From contig NZ_JAAIKB010000006.1 in NCBI RefSeq assembly GCF_011040385.1, positions 124,001 to 188,000 of the forward strand: DNA of 64,000 bases, given 5' to 3'. This stretch comes from Falsiroseomonas algicola. GTDB lineage: Bacteria; Pseudomonadota; Alphaproteobacteria; Acetobacterales; Acetobacteraceae. The position numbers and the translations under genes are program-made. Shown one piece after another: positions 52,339 through 60,577 of this stretch; positions within the stretch are counted from its first letter, which is position 1, and each line of letters starts with the position of its first letter. Below the pieces are notes generated by a model. The model saw only the letters and a list, made by a program, of their open reading frames with translations, was not told where the DNA came from and ran no database searches.

Positions 52339-53196
52339 TCAGGCAGCCTCGACGCGAACCTCCACCGTGGCCACCCGGCCGACGCTCGCGCGCATCACGT
52401 CGCCGGGCCGGACGGGACCGACGCCCTCCGGCGTGCCGGTCATCAGCACGTCGCCGGGATGCAGCGTGTAGAAGGAGGAGGCGAAGACGATCAGGTCCCT
52501 GACGGACAGGATGAGGTCGCGCGTATTCGCGCGCTGGCGCGGCTCCCCGTTCACTTCGAGGGCTACATCGACATCGCCCGGATCGCCGAACTCGTCGGCC
52601 GTCACCATCCAGGGGCCGAGGACGGTGTAGCTGTCCCCGGATTTGCGGAAGGAGCGTTCCTCGGGCCCGCGCAGCGTCATGTCGAGGCCGAGCGTGTAGC
52701 CCGCGACGTGCGACAGGGCGTCGGCCTCGGTGATGTTCGTTCCGGCCTTTCCGATGATGGCGACGAGTTCGATCTCGTGGTCGTTCCGCCGGTCCGTGTG
52801 GCGAAGCCGCACGGGGTCGGAGGTGCCGATGATCGAGGAGGTCGCCTTCAGGAACAGCCCGCTTTCCTGGATCTGGCGCACATGCGCGCGAGAGAAGGTC
52901 TCGGGCTCCGCGATCGCCTCGTCGAGATGCGCCCGGTAGTTCACCGGCGCCGCGACGACCTTGCCCGGCTTCGCCACGGGCGGCAGGAAGCGCACCGCCG
53001 AGACGGGCTTCGATGGCGCGGTCCGCGCAGCGTCACGCATCGCCGGCATCAGGTCGGGAAGGGCCGCGACCAGCGGATCGTGGCGGGGCAGGATGCCGCG
53101 ATACGCGGGCAGCCAATCCAGCACGGGGGTGACGTCCCGCACGACGTCGCCCTCCACCACGCCCAGACGGTCGTTGTCGAACAGGCAGATCTTCAT
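52339..53196 (-). CDS. Fumarylacetoacetate hydrolase family protein
   Basis: 285 residues from ATG 53196. The FAH catalytic domain has VVAAPVNYRAHLDEA, FLKATSSIIGTSDPVRL, DHEIELVAIIGKAG (metal-site Glu pair), AGYTLGLDMTLRG and PGDVLMTGTPEGVGPVRPGD. It should hydrolyse a C-C bond in a ring-cleavage product or act as a decarboxylase/isomerase. Cytoplasmic. It is the first gene of the aromatic operon, 41 bp from the palindrome at 53237-53250 and divergent from tetR. Confidence 0.9.
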   Translation of the reverse strand: MKICLFDNDRLGVVEGDVVRDVTPVLDWLPAYRGILPRHDPLVAALPDLMPAMRDAARTAPSKPVSAVRFLPPVAKPGKVVAAPVNYRAHLDEAIAEPETFSRAHVRQIQESGLFLKATSSIIGTSDPVRLRHTDRRNDHEIELVAIIGKAGTNITEADALSHVAGYTLGLDMTLRGPEERSFRKSGDSYTVLGPWMVTADEFGDPGDVDVALEVNGEPRQRANTRDLILSVRDLIVFASSFYTLHPGDVLMTGTPEGVGPVRPGDVMRASVGRVATVEVRVEAA

Positions 53197-53236
53197 GGCG
53201 TTCCCGCAGCCAGGTTCGTCCCGGCATCCCTGGAAA

Positions 53237-53250
53237 TCGATCATGATCGA
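53237..53250. promoter_or_regulatory. Perfect palindrome TCGATCATGATCGA, operator candidate for the divergent TetR gene
   Basis: A 14-bp perfect palindrome in the 128-bp region between the FAH operon and the tetR gene, in an AT-richer patch. It lies 40 bp from the FAH start and 74 bp from the tetR start. Confidence 0.5.
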
Positions 53251-53324
53251 AAATACTCGAGGCAGCAAGCGCCATGGGTCGTCCTGGCCGCATCCTGTAG
53301 GATGGCGGCTCTTCCGGAGGGTGC

Positions 53325-53987
53325 ATGGACGGGCGGGTGGACAGGACAGTGGGGGAGCAGGCCACAACGGGCCGCCGCGCGCGGAACAAGCGCGACAAGC
53401 TCGACCGCATCCGCAGCGCTGCCCTCCAGCTCTTCTCGGAGCGCGGCTACGACGACACGACGCTGCGGCAGATCGCCTCGCTGGCGGGTGTCGGCTTCGG
53501 CACGATCTTCGCCTACGCGCACGACAAGCGGGACCTGCTCTTCCTGCTCTTCACCGACGATATCAGCCGTCTCAGCACCGAGCCGTTCCGCACCCTGGAC
53601 CCGGCCCAGCCCTTCATCGAACAGCTGCTTCATGTCTTCCAGGGCAATTACGAGGTCTTCGGCCGTGATCCGGCGCTGGCGCGCGTGCTGCTGCGGGAGA
53701 TCACCTTCGACATGTTCAGCCCGTCACGCCGGAATCACCTGCCGGACCGCAGCCTCATCATCGCCGGGCTGGGTCGCCTGGTCGCGGCGGCGCAGGCGCA
53801 GGGCCGCATCGGGACCCGATGGCCACCGGACCTCGTCGCGCTGACGCTCTATTCGACCTACAGCGGTGCCGTCCGCGCATGGCTGCGGTCGGCGCAGCCG
53901 GTTGCGGCGGAGGGGATCGCGCTGCTGCGCAGCATGCTGCTGCTGCAGATCGTCGGGCTCGATCCGGGAGAGGGCGAGGTGGGGTAG
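53325..53987 (+). CDS. TetR/AcrR-family transcriptional regulator
   Basis: 220 residues, GGAGG 5 nt before the ATG. The N-terminal HTH is RRARNKRDKLDRIRSAALQLFSERGYDDTTLRQIASLAGVGFGTIFAYAHDKRDLLF (residues about 17-75, quoted by its landmarks RGYDDTTLRQIA and GFGTIF). The C-terminal ligand domain is generic. Divergent from the aromatic ring-cleavage operon and probably its repressor, acting at the palindrome at 53237-53250. Confidence 0.92.
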   Translation: MDGRVDRTVGEQATTGRRARNKRDKLDRIRSAALQLFSERGYDDTTLRQIASLAGVGFGTIFAYAHDKRDLLFLLFTDDISRLSTEPFRTLDPAQPFIEQLLHVFQGNYEVFGRDPALARVLLREITFDMFSPSRRNHLPDRSLIIAGLGRLVAAAQAQGRIGTRWPPDLVALTLYSTYSGAVRAWLRSAQPVAAEGIALLRSMLLLQIVGLDPGEGEVG

Positions 53988-54119
53988 GCGGCCGGCAACG
54001 GCCGCTGGTCATCGCCAGGCGGCGATTAGGAAACCGCAGCAGCGTGCGGAACGCGATCGCACGAGGGCGCGGCATGAGCCTAGCCGACTGACCCTACGCG
54101 CCTGAGAGTTGGGAAACGG

Positions 54120-54195
54120 TGGTGGAGGTGAGCGGGATCGAACCGCTGACCTCGTCATTGCGAACGACGCGCTCTACCAACTGAGCTACACCCCC
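54120..54195 (-). tRNA. tRNA-Ala (anticodon CGC)
   Basis: 76 nt with encoded CCA. Acceptor GGGGGTG pairs with CACCTCC (one G-U), the D-arm is GCTC...GAGC, the anticodon stem CGTCG/TGACG encloses loop TTCGCAA (anticodon CGC, reading GCG), and the T-arm is AGCGG-TTCGATC-CCGCT. Its 3' end is duplicated in part at 41367-41391. Confidence 0.96.
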
Positions 54196-54210
54196 GCACC
54201 GTGGGGGCGG

Positions 54211-54239
54211 GTTATCGTCGGGCGACCGGCGGGTGTCAA
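54211..54239 (-). promoter_or_regulatory. Sigma70 promoter of tRNA-Ala
   Basis: On the minus strand an exact TTGACA (54239-54234) is followed by a 17-bp spacer and GATAAC (54216-54211). The -10 ends 15 bp before the tRNA 5' end. Confidence 0.7.
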
Positions 54240-54309
54240 GCGGGGGTCAGTGCCTTGTTCGGTAACCCCTGGCCCACTAGGTTCCGGCCGCAACACCAGG
54301 GGTGCGCCG

Positions 54310-54621
54310 ATGCTGCTCGATGCCGTGTTCTTCCTCCTCAGGGCGGCGCTCGACCTGTTCTGGTGGGCCGTCATCCTGGCGGCCATCGTGCAGACCCTGC
54401 TGGCCTTCAACGTGCTCGACGGGCGGAACCGCATCGTCTGGACGATCGCGGATTTCCTCTATCGCGTGACGGAGCCGGCGTTGCGGCCCGTGCGGGGACG
54501 CCTGCCCAATCTCGGCGGCATCGATCTCTCGCCGCTTGTGGTCCTGCTGCTGATCACCGCGGCGCAGATCGCGCTCGGCGCCATCCAGGGCTACCTGCTG
54601 CGCGGCGGCCTCTACTTCTGA
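54310..54621 (+). CDS. YggT family membrane protein
   Basis: 103 residues from ATG 54310; the frame is open upstream but crosses the tRNA. Two hydrophobic segments (LDLFWWAVILAAIVQTLLAFNVL and PLVVLLLITAAQIALGAIQGYLL) flank a polar stretch VTEPALRPVRGRLPNLGGID, the YggT signature. Inner membrane. The family is linked to osmotic tolerance and division-plane functions, but its biochemistry is unsettled. It is followed within 7 bp by DUF167 and then folD, a conserved neighbour order in alphaproteobacteria. Confidence 0.92.
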   Translation: MLLDAVFFLLRAALDLFWWAVILAAIVQTLLAFNVLDGRNRIVWTIADFLYRVTEPALRPVRGRLPNLGGIDLSPLVVLLLITAAQIALGAIQGYLLRGGLYF

Positions 54622-54628
54622 CACCGCC

Positions 54629-54928
54629 ATGCCGCCCTGGCGCCTGCGCCCCGATGGCGTGGACCTGGCGGTGAAGGCGCAGCCGCGGGCCAGGCGGCCC
54701 GCGGTGGGCGGAGTGTCGCCGGATGGTGCCGCCATCCGCGTGGCGGTGGCCGAGGTGGCGGAGGATGGGCGCGCCAACCGAGCCATCGGCCAGGCCCTGG
54801 CCCGGGCGCTCGGCATCGCCCCCTCGGCGGTGGACTTGCTGCAAGGGGGCGGGTCGCGCCAGAAGGTGTTCCGCATCGCCGGCGATCCGGCGGACCTGAT
54901 CCCGAAACTGGAAAAGCTCATCGCATGA
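54629..54928 (+). CDS. DUF167 (YggU) family protein
   Basis: 99 residues. The family core is visible: [35 protein letters not shown] and [15 protein letters not shown]. Small alpha/beta cytoplasmic protein of unknown function, commonly encoded beside yggT. It overlaps folD by 4 bp. Confidence 0.92.
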   Translation: MPPWRLRPDGVDLAVKAQPRARRPAVGGVSPDGAAIRVAVAEVAEDGRANRAIGQALARALGIAPSAVDLLQGGGSRQKVFRIAGDPADLIPKLEKLIA

Positions 54929-55767
54929 CGGCCCGGATCATCGACGGCAAGGCGGTCGCCGCCGATCTTCGCCAGCGCATCGCGGCGCGCGTCGCGACGC
55001 TGGGCTACCGCCCCGGGCTGCGCGTGGTGCGGGTGGGCGATGACCCGGCCTCCGGCGTCTATGTCCGCAATAAGGACAAGGCGGCGAAGGAGGTGGGCTT
55101 CGACAGCGCCACCATCGCCCTGCCCGCCACGACGACGGAGGCCGAGCTGCTGGGCGTGGTGGCGCAGCTCAATGCCGACCCGGCGGTCGATGGCATCCTG
55201 GTGCAGCTGCCCCTGCCGCCGCAGATCCGGGCGGATATCGTGATCTCCGCCGTGGCGCCGGAGAAGGATGCGGACGGCTTCCATCCCTTGAATGCCGGGC
55301 GGCTGGCGTCCGGGCAGCCGGGCCTCGTGCCCTGCACGCCGAAGGGCGTGATGCACCTTCTGGCGGCGTCGGGCGCCGTGCTGCCGGGGGCACGCGCCGT
55401 GGTGCTCGGGCGGTCCAACATCGTCGGCCGGCCCATGGCGCAGCTGCTGCTGGCGGCCGACTGCACCGTGACCATCGTCCATTCCCGCACCCGCGACCTG
55501 CCCGCGGAATGCCGCCGGGCGGAGATCCTGGTGGTGGCGGTCGGCAGGCCGGAAATGGTGCGCGGCGACTGGATCGCGGAGGGTGCGACCGTCATCGATG
55601 TCGGCATCAACCGGCTGGCGGATGGGAAGCTGGTCGGTGACGTCGCCTATGCGGAAGCGGCCGCGCGGGCGGAGGCGATCACGCCGGTGCCGGGCGGCGT
55701 CGGCCCCATGACCATCGCCTGCCTGCTCGAGAACACGCTGGACGCGGCGATCGCGCGAAGGAAATAG
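54925..55767 (+). CDS. folD: Bifunctional methylenetetrahydrofolate dehydrogenase/cyclohydrolase FolD
   Basis: 280 residues. Substrate and catalytic segment [17 protein letters not shown] (Tyr and Lys of YxxxK), then [30 protein letters not shown], the cofactor loop [17 protein letters not shown] and the terminal [20 protein letters not shown]. It interconverts 5,10-methylene-THF and 10-formyl-THF in one-carbon metabolism, in the cytoplasm. Normal length and all key residues present. Confidence 0.97.
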   Translation: MTARIIDGKAVAADLRQRIAARVATLGYRPGLRVVRVGDDPASGVYVRNKDKAAKEVGFDSATIALPATTTEAELLGVVAQLNADPAVDGILVQLPLPPQIRADIVISAVAPEKDADGFHPLNAGRLASGQPGLVPCTPKGVMHLLAASGAVLPGARAVVLGRSNIVGRPMAQLLLAADCTVTIVHSRTRDLPAECRRAEILVVAVGRPEMVRGDWIAEGATVIDVGINRLADGKLVGDVAYAEAAARAEAITPVPGGVGPMTIACLLENTLDAAIARRK

Positions 55768-55770
55768 CCC

Positions 55771-56646
55771 GTGGGACGGGGCGGCTGGCTGATCGGCGGC
55801 AGCTTCGTCGCAATCTGGGCCTCGGCCTTCACGGTCGCGGGCGTGGTGGTGCGGGAATGGCCGCCGCTCTGGGCGCTCGGCATTCGCTTCGGGCTGACGG
55901 CGCCGATCCTGCTGGCCATCGCGGTCGTGTTGCGCGGGCGAGTGCCCTCGGGCGGCGATGCGCTGCGCGTGGCCGCCCTCGGCGTCTTCGGCATGGGCGG
56001 CTACCTCGCCTGCGCCTGGCTGGCCATGGCGCGGATCCCCACCGGGCTGGTGGCGCTGATCTGCGCCACGACGCCGCTGCTGGTCGCGGCCGGGGAGAGC
56101 CTGCTGCTGCGCCGCCCCCTGCCCCGCCTGGCCTGGCTGGGCCTGGCGCTGGGCTGGTCCGGCGTGGCGCTGCTGGGCCTGCTGCGGGCGCTGGACGGGC
56201 TGCCCGGGGCGGAGGCCGCGGGCTTCGGCTTCGCCATTGCCGCCGCCGCGGGGCAGGCGGTGGGCTTGCTGATCTACGCCCCTGCCAAGGGGCGCGTCGA
56301 CATGTGGGCCGCGAGCCTCGGGCAGACGACCGTCTCCGCCCTGCTCTGCCTGGCGCTGGCGATCCTGCTGGAAGGCGGGCCGCCGGGGTTGCCGGGAGCC
56401 GCGACGCTGGCGGCGCTGCTCTGGTCCATGCTGGTCGTCGGCATCGGGGCCTATGCGCTCTATTTCATCATGCTGAAGCGGGTGCCGACCTCCACCGCCT
56501 CCGCCCTGCAATTGCTGGCGCCCCCCGTGGCCGCGGTGTTCGGCTGGGCCCTGCTCGGCGAACGGCTCTTCGTCAGCGACATCGTCGGCGGCGTGCTGAC
56601 GCTGTCCGGGCTGGCCCTGCTGTTGCATGCGCGATCGCGTGCCTGA
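55771..56646 (+). CDS. DMT superfamily (EamA) transporter
   Basis: 291 residues, GTG start with AAGGAAA upstream. Ten hydrophobic segments in two EamA repeats: LIGGSFVAIWASAFTVAGVVVREWPPLWALGIRF begins the first, and VAAAGQAVG / STASALQLLAPPVAAVFGWALLGERL mark the second. Inner-membrane carrier, possibly an exporter of amino acids or metabolites. It starts 3 bp after folD and is probably co-transcribed. Substrate unknown. Confidence 0.9.
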   Translation: MGRGGWLIGGSFVAIWASAFTVAGVVVREWPPLWALGIRFGLTAPILLAIAVVLRGRVPSGGDALRVAALGVFGMGGYLACAWLAMARIPTGLVALICATTPLLVAAGESLLLRRPLPRLAWLGLALGWSGVALLGLLRALDGLPGAEAAGFGFAIAAAAGQAVGLLIYAPAKGRVDMWAASLGQTTVSALLCLALAILLEGGPPGLPGAATLAALLWSMLVVGIGAYALYFIMLKRVPTSTASALQLLAPPVAAVFGWALLGERLFVSDIVGGVLTLSGLALLLHARSRA

Positions 56647-56665
56647 TCCCGGAGAACGCCCGCCC

Positions 56666-57223
56666 GTGACCGACCAGACCCCCGACATCGTCGCGACCGC
56701 CACGCGCGTCACCTACGAGAATCGCTGGATGCGGGTGCGGGAGGATGCAATCCGCCGGCGAGATGGCTCGCCGGGGATCTACGGCGTGGTGGAGAAAGAC
56801 GACTTCACCCTGGTGGTGCCGATCCATGACGACGGGTCGGTCGAACTGGTCCAGCAATACCGCTACCCCGTGGGCGAAAGGCTCTGGGAGTTCCCGATGG
56901 GCATGTGGGGCCCGCGCGGCACGGACCCGCTGGTGGTGGCGGCGCATGAATTGCGGGAGGAAACCGGGCTCGTGGCGACCCATCTCCGGCACGTCGGCAC
57001 GATGTTCGAGGCGCCAGGCACGATGAACCAGGGCGCGCATATCGTCCTCGCCACCGGCCTGACCCGGGGCGAGGCGGCGCTGGAGACGGAGGAGCAGGAC
57101 CTCATCAGCCGCCGCATCCCCCGCCCCGAATTCGATCGCATGATCCGTGATGGCGAGATCAGGGACGCCATCACCATGGCCGCCTGGGGGCTGCTGCTGG
57201 TGAAGGGGTTGGTCAAGCCTTGA
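56666..57223 (+). CDS. NUDIX hydrolase (ADP-ribose pyrophosphatase-like) with altered box
   Basis: 185 residues from GTG 56666 (GGAGA 10 nt upstream); ATG 56627 inside the previous gene is an alternative. The fold resembles ADP-ribose pyrophosphatases: VVPIHDDGSVELVQQYRYPVGERLWEFPMG, then AAHELREETGLV. The Nudix box keeps the metal-binding EExG part, but the usual Arg of RELxEE is His and the GE Glu is Thr, so activity or specificity may differ. Cytoplasmic. The first palindrome of the toxin-antitoxin operator overlaps its stop codon. Confidence 0.82.
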   Translation: MTDQTPDIVATATRVTYENRWMRVREDAIRRRDGSPGIYGVVEKDDFTLVVPIHDDGSVELVQQYRYPVGERLWEFPMGMWGPRGTDPLVVAAHELREETGLVATHLRHVGTMFEAPGTMNQGAHIVLATGLTRGEAALETEEQDLISRRIPRPEFDRMIRDGEIRDAITMAAWGLLLVKGLVKP

Positions 57224-57227
57224 CCAA
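57209..57227. promoter_or_regulatory. Toxin-antitoxin operator copy 1: 9-1-9 palindrome
   Basis: TTGGTCAAG-C-CTTGACCAA is a perfect 9-bp inverted repeat around one base. It overlaps the NUDIX stop codon and lies 51 bp before the antitoxin start. A second, imperfect copy follows with centres 34 bp apart. Confidence 0.6.
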
Positions 57228-57242
57228 GCGCCCCCGCGCGGG

Positions 57243-57261
57243 TTAGTCAAGCCTTGGTCAA
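57243..57261. promoter_or_regulatory. Toxin-antitoxin operator copy 2
   Basis: TTAGTCAAG-C-CTTGGTCAA repeats copy 1 with two base changes; outer GGGTT/AACCC pairs extend the inverted repeat to 25 bp with mismatches. It lies 16 bp before the antitoxin ATG. Confidence 0.55.
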
Positions 57262-57277
57262 CCCGACGGAGCCCGCC

Positions 57278-57526
57278 ATGCGGACCGTGAACGTCTATGA
57301 GGCGAAGACCCACCTCTCCCAGATCCTGGCGGAGGTGGAGGCGGGGCAGGACGTGATCGTCGCCCGCAACGGCGTGCCGGTGGCGCGCATCACGGCGGTG
57401 GCGCCGAAGGTGCTGCGGGAGCCTGGCGACCTGCGGAAACTGCCGGGCTGGGAGAACTTCGTCTACGACCCCGCCATCTTCGCTCCCCTGACGGATGAGC
57501 AGATGAAGGAAGAGGGCTGGGATTGA
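57278..57526 (+). CDS. Phd/YefM-type antitoxin
   Basis: 82 residues from ATG 57278; a TTG start at 57254 is possible but lies inside operator copy 2. The N-terminal Phd DNA-binding fold is clear (VNVYEAKTHLSQILAEVEAGQDVIVARNGVPVARITAV). The C-terminal tail (PGWENFVYDPAIFAPLTDEQMKEEGWD) is the toxin-binding segment; the PLTDEQMKEEGWD ending is common in Phd antitoxins paired with PIN toxins. It should neutralise the PIN toxin and repress the operon at the two palindromes. The stop overlaps the toxin start (TTGA). Confidence 0.9.
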   Translation: MRTVNVYEAKTHLSQILAEVEAGQDVIVARNGVPVARITAVAPKVLREPGDLRKLPGWENFVYDPAIFAPLTDEQMKEEGWD

Positions 57527-57969
57527 GCCCTAGCCGCAAAGGCTTCGCGGAAGCCGCCGCGGGCTGGCCGGCCTATCCGCCGGGCGCCTGCCTTGCCGAT
57601 GCCTGCGCCCTGATCGTGTTTCACGCACTTGGTGGCGCCGGCATGTCCGCGGCCGGCCACGCCGGCATGCAAGGCGGGGAGGTCTACGTCATCGCGGAGA
57701 CGGTCTGGGAGATCACGCGCAAGGCTGCAGATGGCAAACTGCCGCCCTTCGCGCCCTTCGACGACCTTGGCTTTCCGACCTTCCTGCGCGAACGCGGCTA
57801 CAAGCCCCTCGCCGTGGACTGGGACATCGCCGCCCGCGCCGCCACCCTGCCGCCGCATCACCGGGACCCGATGGACCGCATGCTGATCGCGACTTCCATC
57901 GCAACCGGCCTGCCCATCATCACCAATGACGCGGCCTTCGCCGCCTATGGCGTCAGGCTGGTCTGGTAG
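57523..57969 (+). CDS. PIN-domain toxin (VapC-like)
   Basis: 148 residues with a TTG start overlapping the antitoxin stop. The PIN acidic residues are visible: Asp in CLADACALIVF, Glu in IAETVWEI, Asp in HHRDPMDRMLIATS and Asp in ITNDAAF. Probable Mg-dependent ribonuclease controlled by the upstream Phd antitoxin. It is a little longer than a typical VapC because of an N-terminal extension of about 20 residues. Its last 17 bp overlap the convergent histidine-kinase-like gene. Confidence 0.88.
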   Translation: MSPSRKGFAEAAAGWPAYPPGACLADACALIVFHALGGAGMSAAGHAGMQGGEVYVIAETVWEITRKAADGKLPPFAPFDDLGFPTFLRERGYKPLAVDWDIAARAATLPPHHRDPMDRMLIATSIATGLPIITNDAAFAAYGVRLVW

Positions 57970-58546
57970 GCCAGGTCAGCACCGGCCCCGTTTCCAGCGT
58001 GCCGCCGGTGGCCGCTTCCGCCAGCAGCGCCATGGCGCGGTCGGAGACCGCGCCCCCCTCCGGCAGGGTCACCACGACCGCCACGGCGCCATCCCGCTTC
58101 TCCAGCGCCAGCCCGATCCGCGCGCCCGGCGGCAGTTCCGGCACCGCATCCTGCACCATGGCGAGCAGCGCCAGGTCCAGCCGCGCGCGATCCAGCGCCA
58201 CCTCCGGCACGCCCTCCGGCAGCGTCAGGTCCACCCCGTGCCGCGCGCCCGCCGCCACGGTCAGCAGCGGCAGCACCTGGCGCAGCGCCTGCGCGAGCGA
58301 GGCCCGTGTCGGCTCCTCCACAGGCCGCCGTGCGGCATCGAGGAAGCCGCGCATCGTCGCATCCAGCCGCTTCTGGGCCTCGACACAGCGGTCGAGCTGC
58401 CGGCGCGGCGCCCCATCGGCCACGCTGCGGCCGAGCAGTTCCAGGTTCGAGGCCAGCACCATCATGGCGTTGTTGATGTCGTGCTGCACCGCCGGCGCGA
58501 TTCGGCGCAGGCGGTCATGGCGCTGGGTCGTCAGGTCATCAGCCAA
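57953..58546 (-). CDS. Histidine-kinase-like/phosphotransferase protein with degenerate ATP-binding part
   Basis: 197 residues from TTG 58546, chosen because a perfect AAGGAGG lies 8 nt upstream (58555-58561), overlapping the stop of the PBP gene. Residues about 10-70 form a helical hairpin with an H-box-like QHDINNAMMVLASNLELL; a shortened Bergerat-like region follows without clear N, G1 or G2 boxes. It resembles histidine phosphotransferases such as ChpT, or a decayed sensor kinase. Cytoplasmic. It is probably translated from the pbp1 mRNA. No partner receiver gene is nearby. Confidence 0.6.
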   Translation of the reverse strand: MADDLTTQRHDRLRRIAPAVQHDINNAMMVLASNLELLGRSVADGAPRRQLDRCVEAQKRLDATMRGFLDAARRPVEEPTRASLAQALRQVLPLLTVAAGARHGVDLTLPEGVPEVALDRARLDLALLAMVQDAVPELPPGARIGLALEKRDGAVAVVVTLPEGGAVSDRAMALLAEAATGGTLETGPVLTWPTRPA

Positions 58547-58560
58547 CGCGGGAACCTCCT

Positions 58561-60438
58561 TCAACCACCGGCCGCCGTTTGCGGCGGCTCGGACTGGGCG
58601 AGCCCTTCCAGGATCTCGCGGAACAACCGGGCCGGCAGCGTGCCGCCCGCCACATCAACCATCGGGGAGCCATCATCGTTGCCGAGCCAGATGCCGATGA
58701 CGAGTCCCGACCCGGAAACGGGCGCGATTCCGATGAACCAGGCGTCCCGGAAATCCTGCGTCGTGCCCGTCTTGCCCGCAACCGCACGCGCGCCCGGCGG
58801 CTGGGCGGCGCGGCCCGTGCCGCGCGCCACCACCGCGTCCAGCATCCGCCGCATGGCCTGGGCGGCCTCCGGCGTGGTCACGCGGCGCGCGGCCGGGGGC
58901 GCCACCGGCACGGCGCGGCCATCAGCGCGGGCGGATGCGAGCCCCCTCGGGTCCGGCAGCAGCCCGCCATTGGCGAAGGGGGCATAGGCCGCCGTCAGGT
59001 CCAGCAGCGTCACCTCCCCGGTGCCGAGCGCCAGCGTCGCATCGCGCTGGAACGGCCCCGGCAGGCCGAAGCGCCGCGCCGTCTCGATCGCCGCGCGGGC
59101 GCCGCCGCCGCGCTGCAGGACCCGCACGGCGGCGGTGTTGACCGAATGGGCCAGCGCCTCCTCCAGCGTGATCTCGCCCCGGGCGCGCCAGGTGCCGTTG
59201 CCGGGGGACCAGCCGCCGAGCGTCAGCGGTCCATCGGCCACCGGGTCCTGGGGCGAGCCGCCGGCTTCCAGCGCGGCCAGGAAGACGAAGGGCTTGAAGG
59301 CCGATCCGGGCTGGCGCCGGGCCTGGGTGGCCCGGTTGAACTGGGTGCTGCGATAGTCCCGGCCGCCCGCCATGGCGCGGATGTTGCCGGTCCCGGCCTC
59401 CATCGCCACCACCGCCCCCTGCCCGACGCGGGCGCGCTGCCCGGGGCCCGCCAGCAGCGCTTCCAGCCGCGCCTCCACTACCGCCTGCATCCTCAGGTCG
59501 AGCGTGGTGCGCAGCACGAGGTCGGCATTGCCGGGGAAGCGGCTGCCGAGGTCGTCCATCACCCAGTCGGCGAACCAGCCGGAATCGCGGGATGGCCGCG
59601 GCGGGATGCGGATCGCCTCCGCCGCCTGGGTCGCCTGGCGGGCGGTGATGACGCCCGTATCGGCCATGGCCTCCAGCACCTCCGCCGCCCGCCCGGCCGC
59701 GGCTTCGGGCGCGGTGCGCGGGTTGAGGCGGGAGGGCGCCTTGGGCAGCCCCGCCAGGATGGCAGATTGCCACAGGTTCAGCCGCGTCGCCGGGACGCCG
59801 AAATAGAGCCGCGCCGCCGCATCCACCCCATAGGCCCCGGCGCCGAGATAGACGCGGTTCAGGTAGATCTCGAGCAGCTCGTCCTTGGTGAACTTCCATT
59901 CCAGCCACAGCGCCATGACGGCTTCCTGCGCCTTGCGGCGGAAGCTGCGCTCCGGCGTCAGGAACAGGTTTTTTGCCAATTGCTGCGTCAGGGTGGAGCC
60001 ACCCTGGGCGACCCGGCCGGTGGTGACGTTCACATAGGCCGCCCGCGCGATGCCGATGGGGTCGATGCCGAGATGGTCGCGGAAGCGCCGGTCCTCGATG
60101 GCGATGACCGCGGCGGGCAGGTGCGCCGGCAGGTCCCGCAGCCTGACGATATCGCCCACCACGTCGCCGGAGGTCGCGATGATGCGCCCATCGGCCGCTT
60201 CCAGCGTCACGCCCGCGCGGCGGGTCGTGCTGAGTGCGAGGTCGGTGCGCGGCAGGTCCCAGGTGAGGAAGAGCAGCAGGCCGGCCAGGGCCACGCCGCC
60301 CCAGATGGTCAGCAGCACCAGCCAGCGCAGCCATCGCCAGCCCCGTCGGGGGCGCTTTACCGGGCTGGGCGGGGCAGCCCGCCGGGCACTGGCCCGGGGC
60401 GTGGCAGGCGGTTCCGGCTTGCGGGCGATTCGGGCCAT
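58561..60438 (-). CDS. Class A penicillin-binding protein (PBP1A/1C-like)
   Basis: 625 residues from ATG 60438. One N-terminal membrane helix (about 40-60) follows a basic cytoplasmic tail. The GT51 transglycosylase has Glu115 in IAIEDRRFRDH and GGSTLTQQLAKNLFLTPERS. The transpeptidase has the serine motif PGSAFKPF (Ser379), SVN in AHSVNTAAV, and KTGT at 556-559. It builds and cross-links peptidoglycan in the periplasm. It is shorter than E. coli PBP1A because it lacks the inserted OB-type domain. All catalytic residues are present. Confidence 0.95.
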   Translation of the reverse strand: MARIARKPEPPATPRASARRAAPPSPVKRPRRGWRWLRWLVLLTIWGGVALAGLLLFLTWDLPRTDLALSTTRRAGVTLEAADGRIIATSGDVVGDIVRLRDLPAHLPAAVIAIEDRRFRDHLGIDPIGIARAAYVNVTTGRVAQGGSTLTQQLAKNLFLTPERSFRRKAQEAVMALWLEWKFTKDELLEIYLNRVYLGAGAYGVDAAARLYFGVPATRLNLWQSAILAGLPKAPSRLNPRTAPEAAAGRAAEVLEAMADTGVITARQATQAAEAIRIPPRPSRDSGWFADWVMDDLGSRFPGNADLVLRTTLDLRMQAVVEARLEALLAGPGQRARVGQGAVVAMEAGTGNIRAMAGGRDYRSTQFNRATQARRQPGSAFKPFVFLAALEAGGSPQDPVADGPLTLGGWSPGNGTWRARGEITLEEALAHSVNTAAVRVLQRGGGARAAIETARRFGLPGPFQRDATLALGTGEVTLLDLTAAYAPFANGGLLPDPRGLASARADGRAVPVAPPAARRVTTPEAAQAMRRMLDAVVARGTGRAAQPPGARAVAGKTGTTQDFRDAWFIGIAPVSGSGLVIGIWLGNDDGSPMVDVAGGTLPARLFREILEGLAQSEPPQTAAGG

Positions 60439-60577
60439 CCGCCCGCCCTGTAGCACGCCGCCGGGGCACGCCCCAGCACGCGACCGGCTTCTTGCCTTCC
60501 GATGACGGAACGTCCATGTGCCGGAGACAGGCGGCCCACAGAAGGACGCCCGGCTTCACCGAACAGGGAATCCCATC

